DNA of 64,000 nucleotides from Rotaria sp. Silwood1 (GCA_905250075.1 CAJNOP010000724.1:23608-87607); one strand, 5' to 3'; positions 22,249-36,658 are shown, counted from the first letter of the stretch. Notes: generated by a model from the sequence alone, not told the origin. Made by a program: numbers and translations.

Positions 22249-25200
22249 CATGTAATAGATTGTACATGTTTCTTTTATCCAATCATGCTTTTTATGAACT
22301 TCCAAAGATTTGATTCAGTTCGTAGAACACGGCAATTTGCTTTAGATAGTAAGTATTGTTTTGTTGTGATTGTCTTCCTTTCAATATTAATTTAATAAAC
22401 AGCTCTATATGAGTAACTTAATTTGTTAGTGACATGAATTTGCAGAATCAAAATGTCTATACCTTTGGATTCAGAACTCCCCTAGACTTAATTTTTATGA
22501 AAGAAATACATGTTGAGTTATTCTAAACATCTTACAAAAATTGAACCCTAGAAAGTTATTTTCGGACGAGTTTTTAGTAACTAAACGACTGTTAGAGACG
22601 TGAAATAAACAAAAGAAAAAGTCTATAACTGCTATCCGAGTGAAAATCTTCGATGAGCTCATATTTTGCTCATAGATAGAACTCATAGTATAAATAAAAA
22701 TCTGAAAGAGTTCGTGCCAATGGATATTTCTTTCTCGAGTTATGATCAATTTGCTAGACTTTCAGCCTATTTTAGAAGATCACCAAAAAAATCGGAATAA
22801 GGAGTTTTGATCTGAAATGCTTCTTATGATATCCTGAATGTTTCCGTTCTAAGAGGACACGACTAAACTTTCAACATATTACAGGTACCATAAGTCCCAT
22901 CTATGAGCAAACTATGAGTTCAAACGAAGATTATCAATAGAACAGGCTTCCATGTAAAATTTCCCAAAAGATTAATTTTCGTCGTGACTGAGTATGAGAT
23001 TCCGAACTTATTGAAAATGATGCAAATCCTTCGTAGGAACTTCCCTTCGTGAATTAATTAATTAGCTAAACAGTCCACATTTTTACAGATGTTCATGACA
23101 AAAAAGAATTGTTCAGAATAATATATCTTGTTCATATTATCTAATTTTTTTTTCTATGTATCTTTTTTTTTCATATTTAACTTTAATTATGTCCTGAAAC
23201 GTATATTTTTTTCCATATGTGGAATTCCATGTGAACTATTCTTTATTTTGAAATTTGTTACTGCAGAAAAAAAAACAAATTGTTATTAAAAAAAAAAGTT
23301 AAACCATTTGAAAAAATGGTTTGGTTCCGTTTCATTGACACTTTTGATTCAGCTGAATTTTTTGAAAAAAAAAACAACTTCATATAAGATATGCTTTACT
23401 AATCCAATCAAATTATTTATCTAATGACGAACTATTGTTTTGATTATGTATGGCACAAAGTGATATATTTTAGACGTTCCATCGACGTCCTACTAACGGT
23501 CTAAGGGCATGAAAAAGAATCGATCACAACATATATACTTATAGATGGTAATATTTGCATGAAATTGGTGCTGCCAGTACCCTAATCTGAGTGTGTGTGA
23601 GAGTAAAGAAATCCAATACCTACACCCATAACCCGCTAATCAAAAGCTTTTTTTGACCTTTCTGTCGATGACAATGGTGATTTTAATAATGTCGAATAGT
23701 ATCATAGACAAAAGAATACATGTCACATGAACATTTCTTTCTTATATAAAATTAGATTACTGTAATTAATTTTTTATTAGACATCTAACATTATCCTTGT
23801 ATCATTTCCGTTCTTTATAATAAAATGAATTTTTTTTTTTTCATATTTTGAAAAGTATCTAAAACAGATTGAACGTTATCACAATCATTCCAATGCCTTT
23901 CACTTAGACAAATATGAACATATATATTTTTTCTTCCGTATGAAATCTTTCAGCCGGTTAAATGAATAAGCCTGAAGCCACATTACTTTTTTTGACGTTA
24001 AACCTTTGATTCTTATAAGATATGGATGGAAAAAAACGGATGTCATATTTTCTTTAATGAAATTATAGCTAACAGTCATAATGATGATGAGATAGAAAAA
24101 TTGAGACAGAAAAAAGAACACCTTGATATTCATGTATGGGAAAATATATTTCTTCTTCGTTTTTTTTACGCCTACTTACTCACTACTGAACGATAAAAGT
24201 AATGTTTTCTCATTTTATTTTTCTTCTTTCTTTTTGGTGTTAACAAGTCAAGCAGAAAATGAGCAAAAGAAATCAACAAATGTATTTCAATTTATACTCA
24301 ATGTTAAAAAAAAACGAAGAAAAAAAAACTTGGCACTGCCGCCGGATCAGGCAACCTAAATACTTGAATCAATATCCTATTAGCTTAAGTAGTTCAACTC
24401 ATTCATTCATTTATATGCTGCTCACACATTTCTTTTTTTTTGTTTATGTAACCCATTCAAAGTACTAAAGATCGATAATAATAATGATGATGATGATATC
24501 TGATGATTCCCTAAGGCATCACCAGCCATACGATCAACGAACTTTTTCTCTCGTTTTTTTTTTCTTCTCTGTTGTTGATATCTTTTGTACCTCGAGCTGA
24601 ATAGCGCATGTACACTTATAATTTATTATGCATTTGTTATAGAATAAGACAGTAAAATTGTAGACTTTATTCATTCATTTTTCTCGTCTGTTTCTTTTTA
24701 AAGTATTAACGATATTGAATTCTTTCTTTTTTTTTTTCTTCGTGACTTTCAGCAACATCAACATTAATATTTTTATTGACATAACCAATCCATATTCGAG
24801 TTTATACAATAACCAATCCGAATAAGCCAAGGAGAACAAAAAGAAAAAGAAATGCCGACTTTCTTCTTCCTTCTCGCTCTCTCTCTCTTTTTTGTATCCC
24901 GAAGGCAACAGAAGTAGTAATAAGGACGAATAGAAACATCGGAACTGGTACGACATACATTCCTATCCATACATACATCGAACAACGCCCATTAGCCATT
25001 CTTTTTTTTTCTGGACTAGAAACATTTTCTTGATTTACGTTTGTGCGAACAGCAAGCGTGTGCATACCATTAAACATTGTACGAACACATCCGCAAGCGG
25101 TCGTCTCATGTCATTTCATCACCTTCATCATCATCATCTTGCCGAAAATTCCTGGCAGGTAAATTGACTTGCCGTGTTCTGTATGTAATACATATATGTA

Positions 25201-25298
25201 GAACAGAGAGAAATAAAGATTTTTTTTTTATATTCCTAATGCCTATAGATCATAGGATATATTCGATTTACATTAATCATATATCTATTTTTATCTAG
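22249..25298. other. Non-coding region upstream of AP-2
   Basis: About 3 kb with homopolymer and trinucleotide tracts, a degenerate telomere-like hint near 23589-23632, and no supportable coding exon. The first AP-2 coding exon, usually very short in animals, is expected here or further upstream but was not identified. Confidence 0.4.
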
Positions 25299-26905
25299 GA
25301 TCGATCAAATCATTTTATTAATAATTCAAATGTTCCAAATAATTCCGATCGATCAACTAGTCAAACATCATCAATGCCTCTTCCATCATCATCAAATTCA
25401 GGTGGTATTGATTTTCAACCACCATATTTTCCACCACCATTTCCAAATGTAACACATCCAACACATCAACATCCATTTGATCAACTACAATCAAATCATT
25501 CACATAATCTTGATTATACATCATCATCATCACCTCCATATACAAATAATCAAACATCACAATCTTATAATTCTTTAGTTCGTTCATCAGGTGTAAATAT
25601 TGATGAAACAACATCAACAACAACACCATTAACTCATCCATATGGTGCCTATGCAGAATATGCAGCATCTTATTATAGTCGTCATGCTATGGTACTTGAT
25701 CCAGAATCATTACAGCTTTATCGAAGTGGTTTATTAGGTACTGATCCAGCTAGTACAGCAGCTTTTCGAGTAATTAGAATATCTTTTTTCGGGGTTTTTG
25801 TTTTGTTTTAAATCAATTGCATTTATTATTTAGGTTCCTAGTCTTGATGATAATGTTCCACCAGCACTTTCTGAACATTATCGAGCATCACTTCATCGAG
25901 GTAAATAATTATAATTAAGATAACAACAAAAAAAAACAAAATTCCTAAATTAAAATTTGTTTTTTTTTATAAAGATTTACGTCGTGGTGATACAAAAGAA
26001 GGTATTCAATTGAATTTAGGTGCTGGCAATCGACCTATTGCTCCAGCAGATGTATTTTGTAGTGTACCTGGACGATTATCTTTACTTAGTTCAAATTCAA
26101 AATATAAAGTTAGTGTAGCTGAAGTTCAACGACGTCTTTCACCACCAGAATGTCTTAATGCATCTTTACTTGGTGGTATTTTACGAAGGTAAATTTTTCT
26201 ACTAAAAAAAAAAACAAATTTTTTTTGTTAAATCTATTTCATATGACATAGTTTCTTTTTTTCTTTTTGTTTTGTTATTGTTAAGAGCAAAATCAAAAAA
26301 TGGTGGAAGATTATTACGTGAAAAACTTGAAAAAATTGGTGTTAATTTACCAGCTGGACGACGTAAAGCAGCTACAGTTACATTATTAACATCACTTGTT
26401 GAAGGTGAAGCTGCACATTTAGCACGTGATTTTCATTATGTATGTGATCAAGAATTTCCATCACGACAATGTGCAGAATATACAACACGTCAATATCATA
26501 CAATAAATCATTTACAAGATCCATCGGCAATAACAAAACGTAAACAAAATATTCTTGCTGCTAAGTAAAAATTTCTTTAATTTTTTATTGTAAAATTTAT
26601 TATGTTGTTGTTTTGCTTTGCTTTGTTTTAGACAATTAGTTAAAGAATTTACTGATTTATTAGCACAAGATCGTTCACCATTAGGTACAAATAGTCGTTT
26701 AGCATCTGTTCTTGATATATCATTTCAACGACATTTAACAAATTTTTCTCTTATAACACATGGTTTTGGTACACCAGCAATTATTGGTGCAATGTCAGCA
26801 TTACAAAATTATCTTACTGAAATGAATAAATTATGTGACAAACCAATGACAAATTCTATTGAAAATAAAAAAGATATTGATTTATTAAATGACAAAACTC
26901 GATAG
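25299..26905 (+). CDS. TFAP2: AP-2 transcription factor (exons 2 to end)
   Basis: Five exons were assembled from splice sites with matching phases: 25299-25769, 25834-25900, 25975-26188, 26286-26564 and 26632-26905, giving 434 residues in frame. The first begins DRSN after a CTAG acceptor, as exon 2 of vertebrate AP-2 begins with DRHDG, so a short upstream exon is missing from this model. The activation region keeps the PY motif FQPPYFPPP. The DNA-binding and helix-span-helix dimerisation region is almost unmistakable: [70 protein letters not shown]-2 proteins are nuclear dimers that bind GC-rich GCCNNNGGC sites and control ectodermal development. The introns are 64-97 bases with GT-AG ends. 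Confidence 0.93.
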
Positions 26906-28370
26906 ATATTTCTTTCTATATATATATATATATTTAAATCATATACATTCCACAAAATTTCTTTGTATTTGTGCGTGTTTCGTGTTTTTTTCTTTTCTTT
27001 TTGTTTTAAACAATAATATCTGTTGAAACCATAAGTTATTTGCTACATATGTTCAGAAGATTTGTTTGTTCGATAGATATCAAGCGTTAAGACGTATGGA
27101 AGCTCAAAAAAATGCCTTAAGCTTTCTATTCTTTAATTGTTAGCAGAAAGATAAACATTTCTCTATTGTATTTTAAAATTATTCGGAAATTTTGATGATC
27201 ATGGATCGTAGAACTATGACAAATTTATATTAATTTGATGATTAGATTTTTGAAAAAAATTCTTTTTCTTTTTGTTTTTCTTTATATATTCAATTTCCTT
27301 GAAAAATAGATTTTTTTACTTCTTCTATCATAAAACTATTAGTAATTAAAACGACAGGTTCCACTCCTTTTCTTTCTCTGCCGGGTAAATGACAAATGGT
27401 TAAAGATGTGCTGTTATACACACACACATTAGTCGTTTGTTTGTATATATTGATGGCCATACTGATCGATGCACCATGTATATACACAATAGCTAATGAA
27501 CAACAATAGGCAAAAATAAACAAGTCGAAGAATAAAAAGATCAAAAGAAACGACACAACGGGTGCATACATCTGCATATACAACCTTAGGCATACGATAG
27601 TGCCCTATAGTTAGTAAAAATTGTATATACTTCAACTAGTTGATAACTATTTGGTGACGATTATAATATAGATATATATAGAATAGTCAATGAAAAGCAA
27701 AAATAATTGAAAATGGAATTATTAATAATACGCTTTTATTAAAACAACAAAAAGAAAGAACAGAATGTGTAAGCTAAATTGTATGTGTATTGATGAATCA
27801 TTTTTTTAAATCATAACATCTTCATAATTATTAATGATTGTAAGTAATTGTGATCTATTTCGTCTTATATAACTTGAAGGATTACGCTGAGAAAACCTCT
27901 TTCAGCTCGGAAGATTTTTTTTTTATCTTAATAAAAAATAAGTATAATATTGTGTTCAATCACATGCATCAGCGAAAAGTTCACCCAATATTGTCTTTTG
28001 AGGTCAATCCAGCAAAAGCTATGAAGTTTTGATAACATTGAATGCAGTAGTGAAATATACGATTTATCATATTTAATAAGATAACAGATTTTAAAGTGTT
28101 AGAAAATATTTTCAATTTTATTGAATTACTTTTGAATCGTTTAGAATTTTCTGCAACATAAAAGAACTAAAACAAATTAAAAAGTTTGTGTTGTGATTAG
28201 ATATTCATTTAATGATTTTATCTTATGATAATTATCTTCGAGAATTTGATTTCGTTTACTTAAGTTAATAATTTAATTCTAAGCAATAGATGGTACTTGA
28301 GAAATAGGTCATAGTAGTAGCAAGTCATATTTTTTTATTTAAAAAGTTTAATTTTAATAAAATTCATCAC
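26906..28370. other. AP-2 3' flank and intergenic
   Basis: A TA microsatellite lies at about 26919-26933. No gene is recognised; open frames at 27290-27635 and 27850-28032 have no family resemblance. Confidence 0.35.
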
Positions 28371-28534
28371 TTGACACTAACACTGCATTTCATCTCAATA
28401 TCTTCAGCATCAACAAAACGTATTAAAAGTATTTTTCTGATGTCGATAGGCTTCGATTCGAGTTCGATTTCGAAAAATCATATCCGCGCAGGACACTAAC
28501 TGAGTCATCGACCTCTTCAAATCTTATCAAACTC

Positions 28535-28745
28535 GAAACAGTCCCAGTCCACCCATAAATGCATAAACATATTGCACAAGACTAAGTACGATATTGATGA
28601 ATACACTCGTTAAGAATGTGTGAATATTTCCAATACTTGCATATGACCCGAGAAGGTTATACATGAACATTTATTAAACACAAATAATTAACAAAAAGTC
28701 TTTCTTTTTTTATTTTCAGATTAGTTTTTTTCTTCATTAAAAAAT
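28535..28745 (-). repeat. Co-duplicated upstream block, copy 1
   Basis: This segment is related to 36081-36340 and 41390-41640, each lying roughly 0.5-0.7 kb before a protease gene. On the minus strand part of it translates as SVFINIVLSLVQYVY, comparable with NIFVYIVLGLVEYAC in copy 2 and NIFVDVVFGFVEHTN in copy 3. It may be a conserved membrane-peptide exon, its pseudogene, or merely duplicated DNA. Confidence 0.45.
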
Positions 28746-29138
28746 GTTTTTCTTCCAGTATACATAATTACAGAATATCATGCGTCACTACTGTTCTTAT
28801 ATGAAAGAGAAAAACACATTTGCATAGGAAGAAAAAAAGACGAAATGTAATATAAGATATTTCATATTCAGTCCAAACTACATAAAGTGTCAAAGGAAGG
28901 AACATATTACATTTGAATGAGACACAGGTTTTTTTATCTACCTTTCAACGACTGTGAGAATCTGAGTTTCATTACTCATGTATCTTTGTTGTTCGTCTTG
29001 ATAGCATGGGATGTTTTCATGTACTTTTACTAATAATTAAGGTTCGCATGTATTTTTTTTCCTTCCTCCCTTACTGACTTGACTAAATCATTCGAATAAA
29101 AAAAAAAAAAAACTACATTAATTTTATGATAATTGAAT

Positions 29139-29210
29139 GCACTGAACTGTGACCTTCCAAAACAAGTAATACAAGTGTGAAAATATTTGATTCATTAGTA
29201 AAACTTGAAA
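29139..29210 (+). promoter_or_regulatory. Conserved promoter block, protease copy 1
   Basis: The block has TGAACTGTGACCTTCCAAAA, then CAAGTAATACAAGTGTG, then TATTTGATTCA. The same order of motifs precedes the other two protease genes. In this copy the TATA-like part is degenerate (TAATACAA). Confidence 0.6.
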
Positions 29211-29214
29211 AGTA

Positions 29215-30289
29215 ATGTCTACAATATTATTATTCATATTCATTATATTTTCTTCTGTTAATTTGATATATAGTACTATATATCGATGTAATCCTAGTAT
29301 TTCATGTGGTTGTTCAGCATTAAATACTACTATTACATCTCGAATTGTTGGTGGAGAAGCAGCATCTAATTATGCATGGGGTTGGATGGTTTCTCTTCAA
29401 CAATCAAACAGTCATATATGTGGTGCAAGTCTTTTAACATCTGAATATGCTGTAACAGCTGCTCATTGTGTAGAAGATGTTATACATAATATATCTGTAT
29501 TATCAATTCTTGCTGGGACAAATTATTTAAATTATACATCAATTACAACTATTCAACGAAGATCAATCATCGATGTTATTATGCATTCTGATTATAATTC
29601 AACCGTTTGGACAAATGATATTGCTATTCTAAAGTTTTCTCCACTTGATATATCATCAAATTCTAAAATAGCTTTTATTTGTTTACCAAAACAAGATGAA
29701 GATCCATTTCAAAGTGGTACTAATCTTGTAGCTATTGGATGGGGTGATTTATTCGAGAACAGTCGTTTTGGATCTGATTCTCTTCAACAAGTAACAGTTC
29801 AAGCATTTTCATCAACATCATATGAATGTCAAGTATCAGAAATAGCCAATCCATCTGTGCAATTTTGTGCAGGAGTTATTGCTGGTGGTAAAGGTAAGTT
29901 TTTCTTCTATATTTAATTAACAATAATTCTATTTGTTTTTTGTAGATACATGTCAAGGTGACAGTGGAGGTCCATTAATGGCTTTTGTTAATAATCGTTG
30001 GATATTAGCAGGATTATCGTCATCGGGTAATGGATGTGCTGAAATAGGATTTCTAGGATTATACACACGAGTATCCTATTTTATTTCATTTATTAACTCA
30101 AACGTCAATTTTCCAGTAACAGAAACAACAACAGGTTCATTAGGGACATCGACAAGTCAACGTAGTAATAATCAAACTAGCACTGTAGGAAATAATGGAT
30201 ATGTCATAAATAAATCAATGTCAATTGTGATGCTTTCGTTCTCATTTTTAGCATGTTTCTTTTTTTCTTATTGCTACTATAATGTATAA
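29215..30289 (+). CDS. Trypsin-like serine protease, copy 1
   Basis: Two exons (29215-29893 and 29946-30289; phase-1 intron with GTAAG...TAG) give 340 residues. A signal peptide (1-20, [14 protein letters not shown]) is followed by a short Cys-containing propeptide and the activation site R43-IVGG. The catalytic triad is complete: H84 in TAAHC, D135 in NDIAIL and S233 in [10 protein letters not shown]227 sits six residues before the serine and predicts cleavage after Arg or Lys. The C-terminus has a Thr/Ser-rich stalk (about 300-315) and a hydrophobic tail ([14 protein letters not shown]), suggesting a GPI-anchored or membrane-tethered enzyme at the cell surface. A poly(A) signal AATAAA lies at 30393-30398. 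First of three tandem paralogs. Confidence 0.92.
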
Positions 30290-30392
30290 AGATGAATAGT
30301 AAGTCTTTGATTCCATCAAAGACTTTTGACATTTTCTGATACTTATTTAATTCGTATGACTTTTTTGTCACCTATTCAACTTGATATTCTTT

Positions 30393-30398
30393 AATAAA
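30393..30398 (+). terminator. Poly(A) signal, protease copy 1
   Basis: AATAAA within the context ATTCTTTAATAAA, about 100 bases after the stop. The same context is kept after copy 3. Confidence 0.6.
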
Positions 30399-32325
30399 TA
30401 CAAATTTGTGACTCTTCAAAAGATAAACAAGCTTGTAAAGTTAATGAGTACTCTCCTCTACTTTTGACAGGTATTCATATGAAGACACTTTTAGAAACCA
30501 TTAAGAGCTAATACTTCCATTTCATTATACTAATAGATGAGAGTCAGAACTAGATTTTGATAAGATGAAGAAGAAGAAGAAGTCTTTATCTCTTTTGAAT
30601 CAGCAATTGTTAGCAATTTATGATAAAACAAACAGTACATTTCTATCTGACGAATAGAAATGTACGTAGCGATAGCAATTGAAAATTTCTGAGACTAATG
30701 TTGAAACTCATCTTCATGGAGAAATGACAGAAAAACGCTCTAATCGTCGAGCAAAATAAATGAAGAAATCGAGTATTTATGAATTATTTTAAATACGATA
30801 CAAATAATCGTGACTGACCTATCATCGAAACCCAACAAATTTGATGTCGCACATTCCTACTCACGAATCATCCTGAGTAAGAGATCTGATTTGATTACAG
30901 AAATAACACTTACTGTTAAAAATGATCATACAAAATTCACAAACTCTAGATATCATGAAAAACAAAATATGAATTCTTTTCATGATGAATTAGATGTACT
31001 ACAGATATAATGAAATTTGTAAGTTACATAGTTCTATTTTTTTTTCATTCAATTCAATTCATTTCCATTATAACATCAAGCATGTGTTGAATTTTTTCTA
31101 CCATACTCTTTGATTTCAATGAATTAGAATAGATCTAGAATCAATATAAAAGTGAACATAAAAACTCAAAGGAAGTAAATCATGTTGACTTTTATGACAA
31201 AAAGAAAGCACGAAGTTAGTTCTTTCCAAAGAGGAAACGAATACTTCTACAAAGTCATGTTTTATTTAGCATGAAGGCTGAAAGAGCAACATCTCTCAAG
31301 AGATCAAGTTTACCCTTCTAGAATTCGGAAGCATCGTACTGTGTATAATATGTTCATTCTCTCGAAAGTAGATATTCACTTTTCTGAACTTCGAATTGCT
31401 ATCTCGAAAGAAAAACAACTGAATGAAACACTGCTGCATACTTCATTAAACTTCATCATACTTTTTCTCTATGGCTACGTATTTTCGTAATTATTTTCGG
31501 TAGAATATCTGTAATGAATCTTACAGAAAATACTTCATTTTTTTTTCTACATTTTTTGAAATTTCTCTGTATGTCATAGTACGTCTTGATAATATTGTAA
31601 TTGAAAATAATTTTGAAAGATTTTGCCTTATATGGAAAGCTAGTGTCTTGTCAATAATGAACTTCTTAATACTTCGACTATAATATTGTTTTCGCATTTC
31701 TATTTTTAAACCTCGATTGCTTTTATCAAAAGATCTACTATTGAACATATTTTTCAAACAATATCTGCGAAGAGAATCGAACAAGAATTATTCAATACAG
31801 ATGAATTGTCTACAGTGATGAAACTGCATGGTCAATCTATTTTCATTGATTTAAACGATTCATCACAAAGAATAATAGCATATTATAGGTCATAAAATGT
31901 CCTACGAATGATTATATATTTGCCCAATGAATATAGAGATACCTTTGAGACTCCGATCGTTTTTTTTTAGCTTACAAACTTTTGAAAAATTTCGCTATTT
32001 GACTCTTGTAGTTCGTGAAAAAAACTTTGATGCTCAGAATCTTTGTTTTTTTATCTGGATGCAAAATGACTTTGTGTTAAAAAATAATTACAAATCATAC
32101 AAACATCATTATGTAATGATGATGAACATTATTCAAACAACTATCAGTAACCATATGAAAAACATTTCTTTTGAGATTAAATATATAATTTGTATCTTCG
32201 TTATTTATGACTTTTATATACTAATCAATTATATTAGCATTGACTGTTCAACATTTTCAAATAACGACTATAATTTATGTTTTGTTTTGTAATAAATATT
32301 AAATAACGTTCCTATTGAAATCAAA
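30399..32325. other. Intergenic within the protease cluster
   Basis: No gene recognised. Open frames at 30810-31010, 31521-31784 and 31927-32292 show AT-driven composition only. Confidence 0.35.
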
Positions 32326-32327
32326 TA

Positions 32328-33149
32328 CAGTAAAACCTCTCTATAGTGGACACCCATCGGAATTTTCGAAACTGTCCACTATATGGAGGTGTCCACTATA
32401 GAGAGGTCATGTGTCTTCGAATAGGAAAAGTTCTTCGAAGAAACTAGCATATCTCTAGGTATCTGAAAAATTAGTGAATAACATGATTGTCAAAAGCAAA
32501 TTATTTCTTCTATTTTAATTTTCTTTCAAGTATTGCAATAGAAAAAATTGACAATAATTTAAATAATTTCTCGTTGAGTCCTATTTGTTCACTTTCGTCA
32601 ATGCATTCGTTTAATAACTCTCTTCAACTTGTAACACAATCAAAGAATTTTCTGCAGAGGGAATTGATAACGACACAACTTCTAACATATCGTATTTGTC
32701 CACTAGTTTTCGTATTGAACAATTACGACCATTTTGTTTTGTCTTGTATCAGCGCAGTTTCATTTTCCTATGTTCACTCTTGTCGCTTCGACATAATGTT
32801 CTCTTTCTCTTGTGATGATAACAAAATGACATGACGGCAACAATGCCCTTATGTCTCTCTCGGCAATTCAACATAGCGAACATATCATTTTTTTTTCTAT
32901 GATTAGTCCGTCTGATTCATTCAGAGAAATCACTATCTCGTATGCTTGATGGCAGTCATCACGATATTTTTTGTCCAATTGAGAACGGACTGTCCACTAT
33001 AGAGAGGTATTTTATGCGAGAGGGACCGTGAAAAAGTGTCCGTTATAGTGAGGTGTCCACTATGTAGAGGTTCAATTCCAGCAAAAATCGCTCCGTCGGA
33101 CTACGAAGTGTCCACTATACGGAGGCGTCCACTATGAGAGGTTTTACTG
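32328..33149. mobile_element. Pogo/Tigger-like DNA transposon, non-autonomous or decayed
   Basis: 822 bases with inverted ends CAGTAAAACCTCTCTATAGT and, on the other strand, CAGTAAAACCTCTCATAGTG, flanked by TA on both sides (32326-32327 and 33150-33151). The motif GTCCACTATA(G)AGAGGT is repeated several times inside each end, typical transposase binding sites of pogo/Tigger elements. The interior has no intact transposase; broken frames on the minus strand (about 32480-32830) could be a remnant. Confidence 0.85.
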
Positions 33150-33151
33150 TA

Positions 33152-35750
33152 ATTTCAATTTAACTCCAAATTATTTTTCTATTAGTCTTATTTAAGCAAA
33201 CAGTGAAAATTATGGTAAATAAGCATTAGAGTTTATTAATGATTTCTCAACAAAGAAAAAGAGAGAAAAAAAAATCAATGTGTATTTTTGTGATTCACAG
33301 TAGCATTATTTAAAACAACTAAAATTAAAAGCTACAAAGCAGAATGAAATTAAAAAAAATTGTGTAAATAAAAAGAAAAAGGTGTTCTTTTTTACGAAAA
33401 AAAATATGCCCATTTAGTTTTTTGGGGCCAAAAAATAGTATTCATAAACGCTAGAAACTATAAAAAAAAAAGGCAAAAATTGATGACGATCCTTATTTTA
33501 TAAGTGATTAATTGCAACTGCAAACTGATTTGAATCATAATTAAAGCATGATGATATATGGAAGAAAATATACAGAATTGTTGTTTAAGCTATCAAATAT
33601 GTATAAAGAGATATTTTCTTCAAGCCATTTCAGCTGAGTCAATATAATCAAGAATTTGATTATTATACTTTAACTATAAATACTTATCAAAAATATATTT
33701 TATGAGAAAATTTAAATATTGATCTTATTATGAAAAAAAAAATGGCTCTTATTCGTGAAGGTAAATAAGCATGAATACAAACTAACAGCAGATATTTTCT
33801 GAAGAACTTACAAAATAAAATCGAATATAGAGAAAATATTAAAAATCTTCTAAAAAAGAAAAATAAATAAAGTCAAAAAAAATTACGAAATAACACATAA
33901 TCAAAAAGTTGTTCAAATGACTCTCTTTTTTATTTACACACATAGAAAAGCATATTATTTCATTCTTCAATATGAAAATCTGTCATCGCATTGAAACGAG
34001 AAATGCTACTAGCAGTTGATTACAACAATGAAGCGCTGCGATATTTATTTCGTTTTACTAGAATATTCTGTTTATTTATAATCGATAAGAGTATGTATAA
34101 TAGTTAAGAGCTTCATGATATCCAGACTTAGACTTACATTCTTTATTGAAAGTATATGTTATGCTCTTTAGAGTTTTAAAATTCTTTATGAAAATCCTCA
34201 AGTCTCTATGATTTTACAACAGTAACCCTGCTCAACAGAAATTGTAAAACTTCATAGTTTGGTCCAGACGTACTTGAGAATCCGTACTGGATATGAAACT
34301 AATCTTCATTAAGGATTAATCTTTATAAAATATCTAATACATAAACAATAGCATTATGTTACATTCTATATCTATCTGAAATACCGAACTTCTCAAATAA
34401 AATTTCTATCTCAATTTAAAACTCTGATAAATATTTAATAGAACCATTGAATGCTATTTGTTTTTAAGTTGTTTCCATAGGAAGTAATTATATGTAGTTA
34501 AATAAAGAACATGTTGGCAAATTCCATTATATTTTCACATTAACCGGACAATCATTTCAAGATTCACTTTAAAGATATCAACTACTCTTATTCAATTATT
34601 CTCTAGTTTTGATTCTATGATTGAAATAAAATCCAAATAACAACTCATCAGCATCGCGTTGATAAAAAAAAATAAATGATACAGTTGATGACGCTAGATC
34701 GAGTGCTCATATGAGTAAATTATCTAAGACGAAGTAAAGAACAAAAAATGAACTAAAATGTCGAATTCATTTGTTGTTCTTTACATAAGAATATTTTTCA
34801 ATTGATTATACTTGTCCTATTTTAATTTAATGAAAAGAAAATCACTGTATTCATATGTTAAAGTTATATTTCTTAACTATAAATTCTGCATGTTACAAGA
34901 GCTTTCGAAAAACGTAATAAAACAAAGTGAAAAATAAATCTATTTTGTAAGCAGATTATAATCGAATATGAATTAAATTAATGAGGAATAAGTGTAAACG
35001 GCTAACTAGAATCCAACATTTAAAAAAAAAAGTAAATATCAGAAGATATCGTGAAATGTACCAAATCTGTTGTTTTAATCGATGGGTTTCAATACTCACG
35101 ATCCAACAAAAATTTTATTTAGAGACAACTAAGTGATCATTCTCAGTATAACGCATGATAAATTCTTTATTTCAATAATAAACTTATTGTAAATTCTGTG
35201 ATTGTATGAATGAGTTAAGTCTAATAAAAAAAACACTTGGCATGATACAGAGACAAACGCAGATCATGGGAAAAAGAGAGAGAAACTAAATTATCTAGCA
35301 AATAAAAGAATGTACAAAAAACGTCCCGAGAGAGTATGACTGACCATCTTGAAAAATTCTCGTTTATCTTCAATATAGTTTCAGCATTTTTTCTCTTCAT
35401 CAGGAAATTCCAAAACAATGTTTAATCACATGGAACTCAGTCGGAGTGCCGTACATGAAAAGAAATGTTGATTCAAATCTCGATTATGAATTCATATATA
35501 GATCTCTCCCCACAATCAACGTTTCAAAATATTATTACTTTTCAAATTATTGATTTATATAAAAGCATATGAGTGAAAACCAGTTCGACCATGATTGAAC
35601 ATTTTATTGCACTTAAGAATATCTTACAGAGGTACACAATATAATTCGTTTTCAATAAAAATTCATTCCCAGATGATGATGAGTCATAGAATGAAGTAAT
35701 GGAATATATCGAGAGGAAAATGGATTATGAATAACGGGAACATTTATTAT
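33152..35750. other. Intergenic, partly a duplicated flank
   Basis: From about 33520 this AT-rich DNA resembles the stretch beginning near 40375, in the same order (for example TTATTATACTTTAACTATAAA against TTATTATACTTTACCTTTAAC). It forms the left part of the duplicated unit. No gene seen. Confidence 0.45.
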
Positions 35751-36655
35751 CGTTGTGAAAAAAGTATACATGTATATATTCACAATTCCAATAGCTGGTA
35801 CTAACACAGCGTGCTATTCCAGTGTCTTCGACAAAATCGATCAGATTTTTGCAACAGAAGGATACCAAGTGATTAACTTGCTTTTTTATGGAATTTGAGA
35901 TGATTTTTATTTTCTTTTATGGCTTTTTATGAAAGAAACTAAATAGTAGAATTTTTTGAAAAGAAAAAACAATAAAATTTTGCAAGGTGTACTATTTCGA
36001 AAATTCTCCTCTGTGCAGAAGATTAATTGAGTCAGTAATGTTCTTCAATCGTGCCTACTTCGAGACACCTTTGGACATATCTATCTACAAGCATACTCCA
36101 CAAGACCAAGTACAATGTAAACGAATATATTAGGTAAACATCCATATCGGGCATGCAATAAGACATCAAGAAAAATAAAAAAATATCGTATTACCAAAAT
36201 TGAAGCATAGGCGATGCCAAGAGATTCATAATACTTGCGCATGTTCTCGAAGTTCCTATATGAACATTTATTGTGCATGAATAATAAATATAAAGTCTTC
36301 TGTTTTTATTTTCAGGTCAGCTTTTTAATTTCCTATAAGAATATTTCTCTTTCATCATATATATACTTAAACAAAATCATGAATTATTATCTTATTTACG
36401 TATATGCAAGAGAGAAAAGAAAGAAAGTAAAATATTTCATGTGATAAAACAAAAAGCATATTTTCTTATCAAGCTTTCAACGGTAATGTAAACATACTTT
36501 CATTATTTACATGCCTATGTTGACTAATCATTCGTCATAATGCATTTGCTTGTACTTTTATCTATTATCAGGGTTCGCATATATATTTTTTTTCTTTGCC
36601 TTACACGTTTGATTTAATCAGTCGCGAGAGAAAAACGTATTTTTCTCTTAAGTAA
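35751..36655. repeat. Co-duplicated upstream block, copy 2
   Basis: Matches 41014-41640 in order (for example ATACATGTATAT, AAGTGATTAACTT, GAATATATTAGGTAAACA, CATCGGGCAT). It includes the minus-strand peptide trace described under copy 1 (36081-36278). Confidence 0.55.
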
Positions 36656-36658
36656 ATG

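Noticed and set aside
24481..25290. Candidate first exon of AP-2
   Set aside because: Several ATG/GT combinations exist but none gives the expected short peptide with a convincing donor in phase 0.
25357..25668. Minus-strand Met/Val-rich frame opposite the AP-2 exon
   Set aside because: Antisense of CAT/ATC-rich AP-2 coding sequence.
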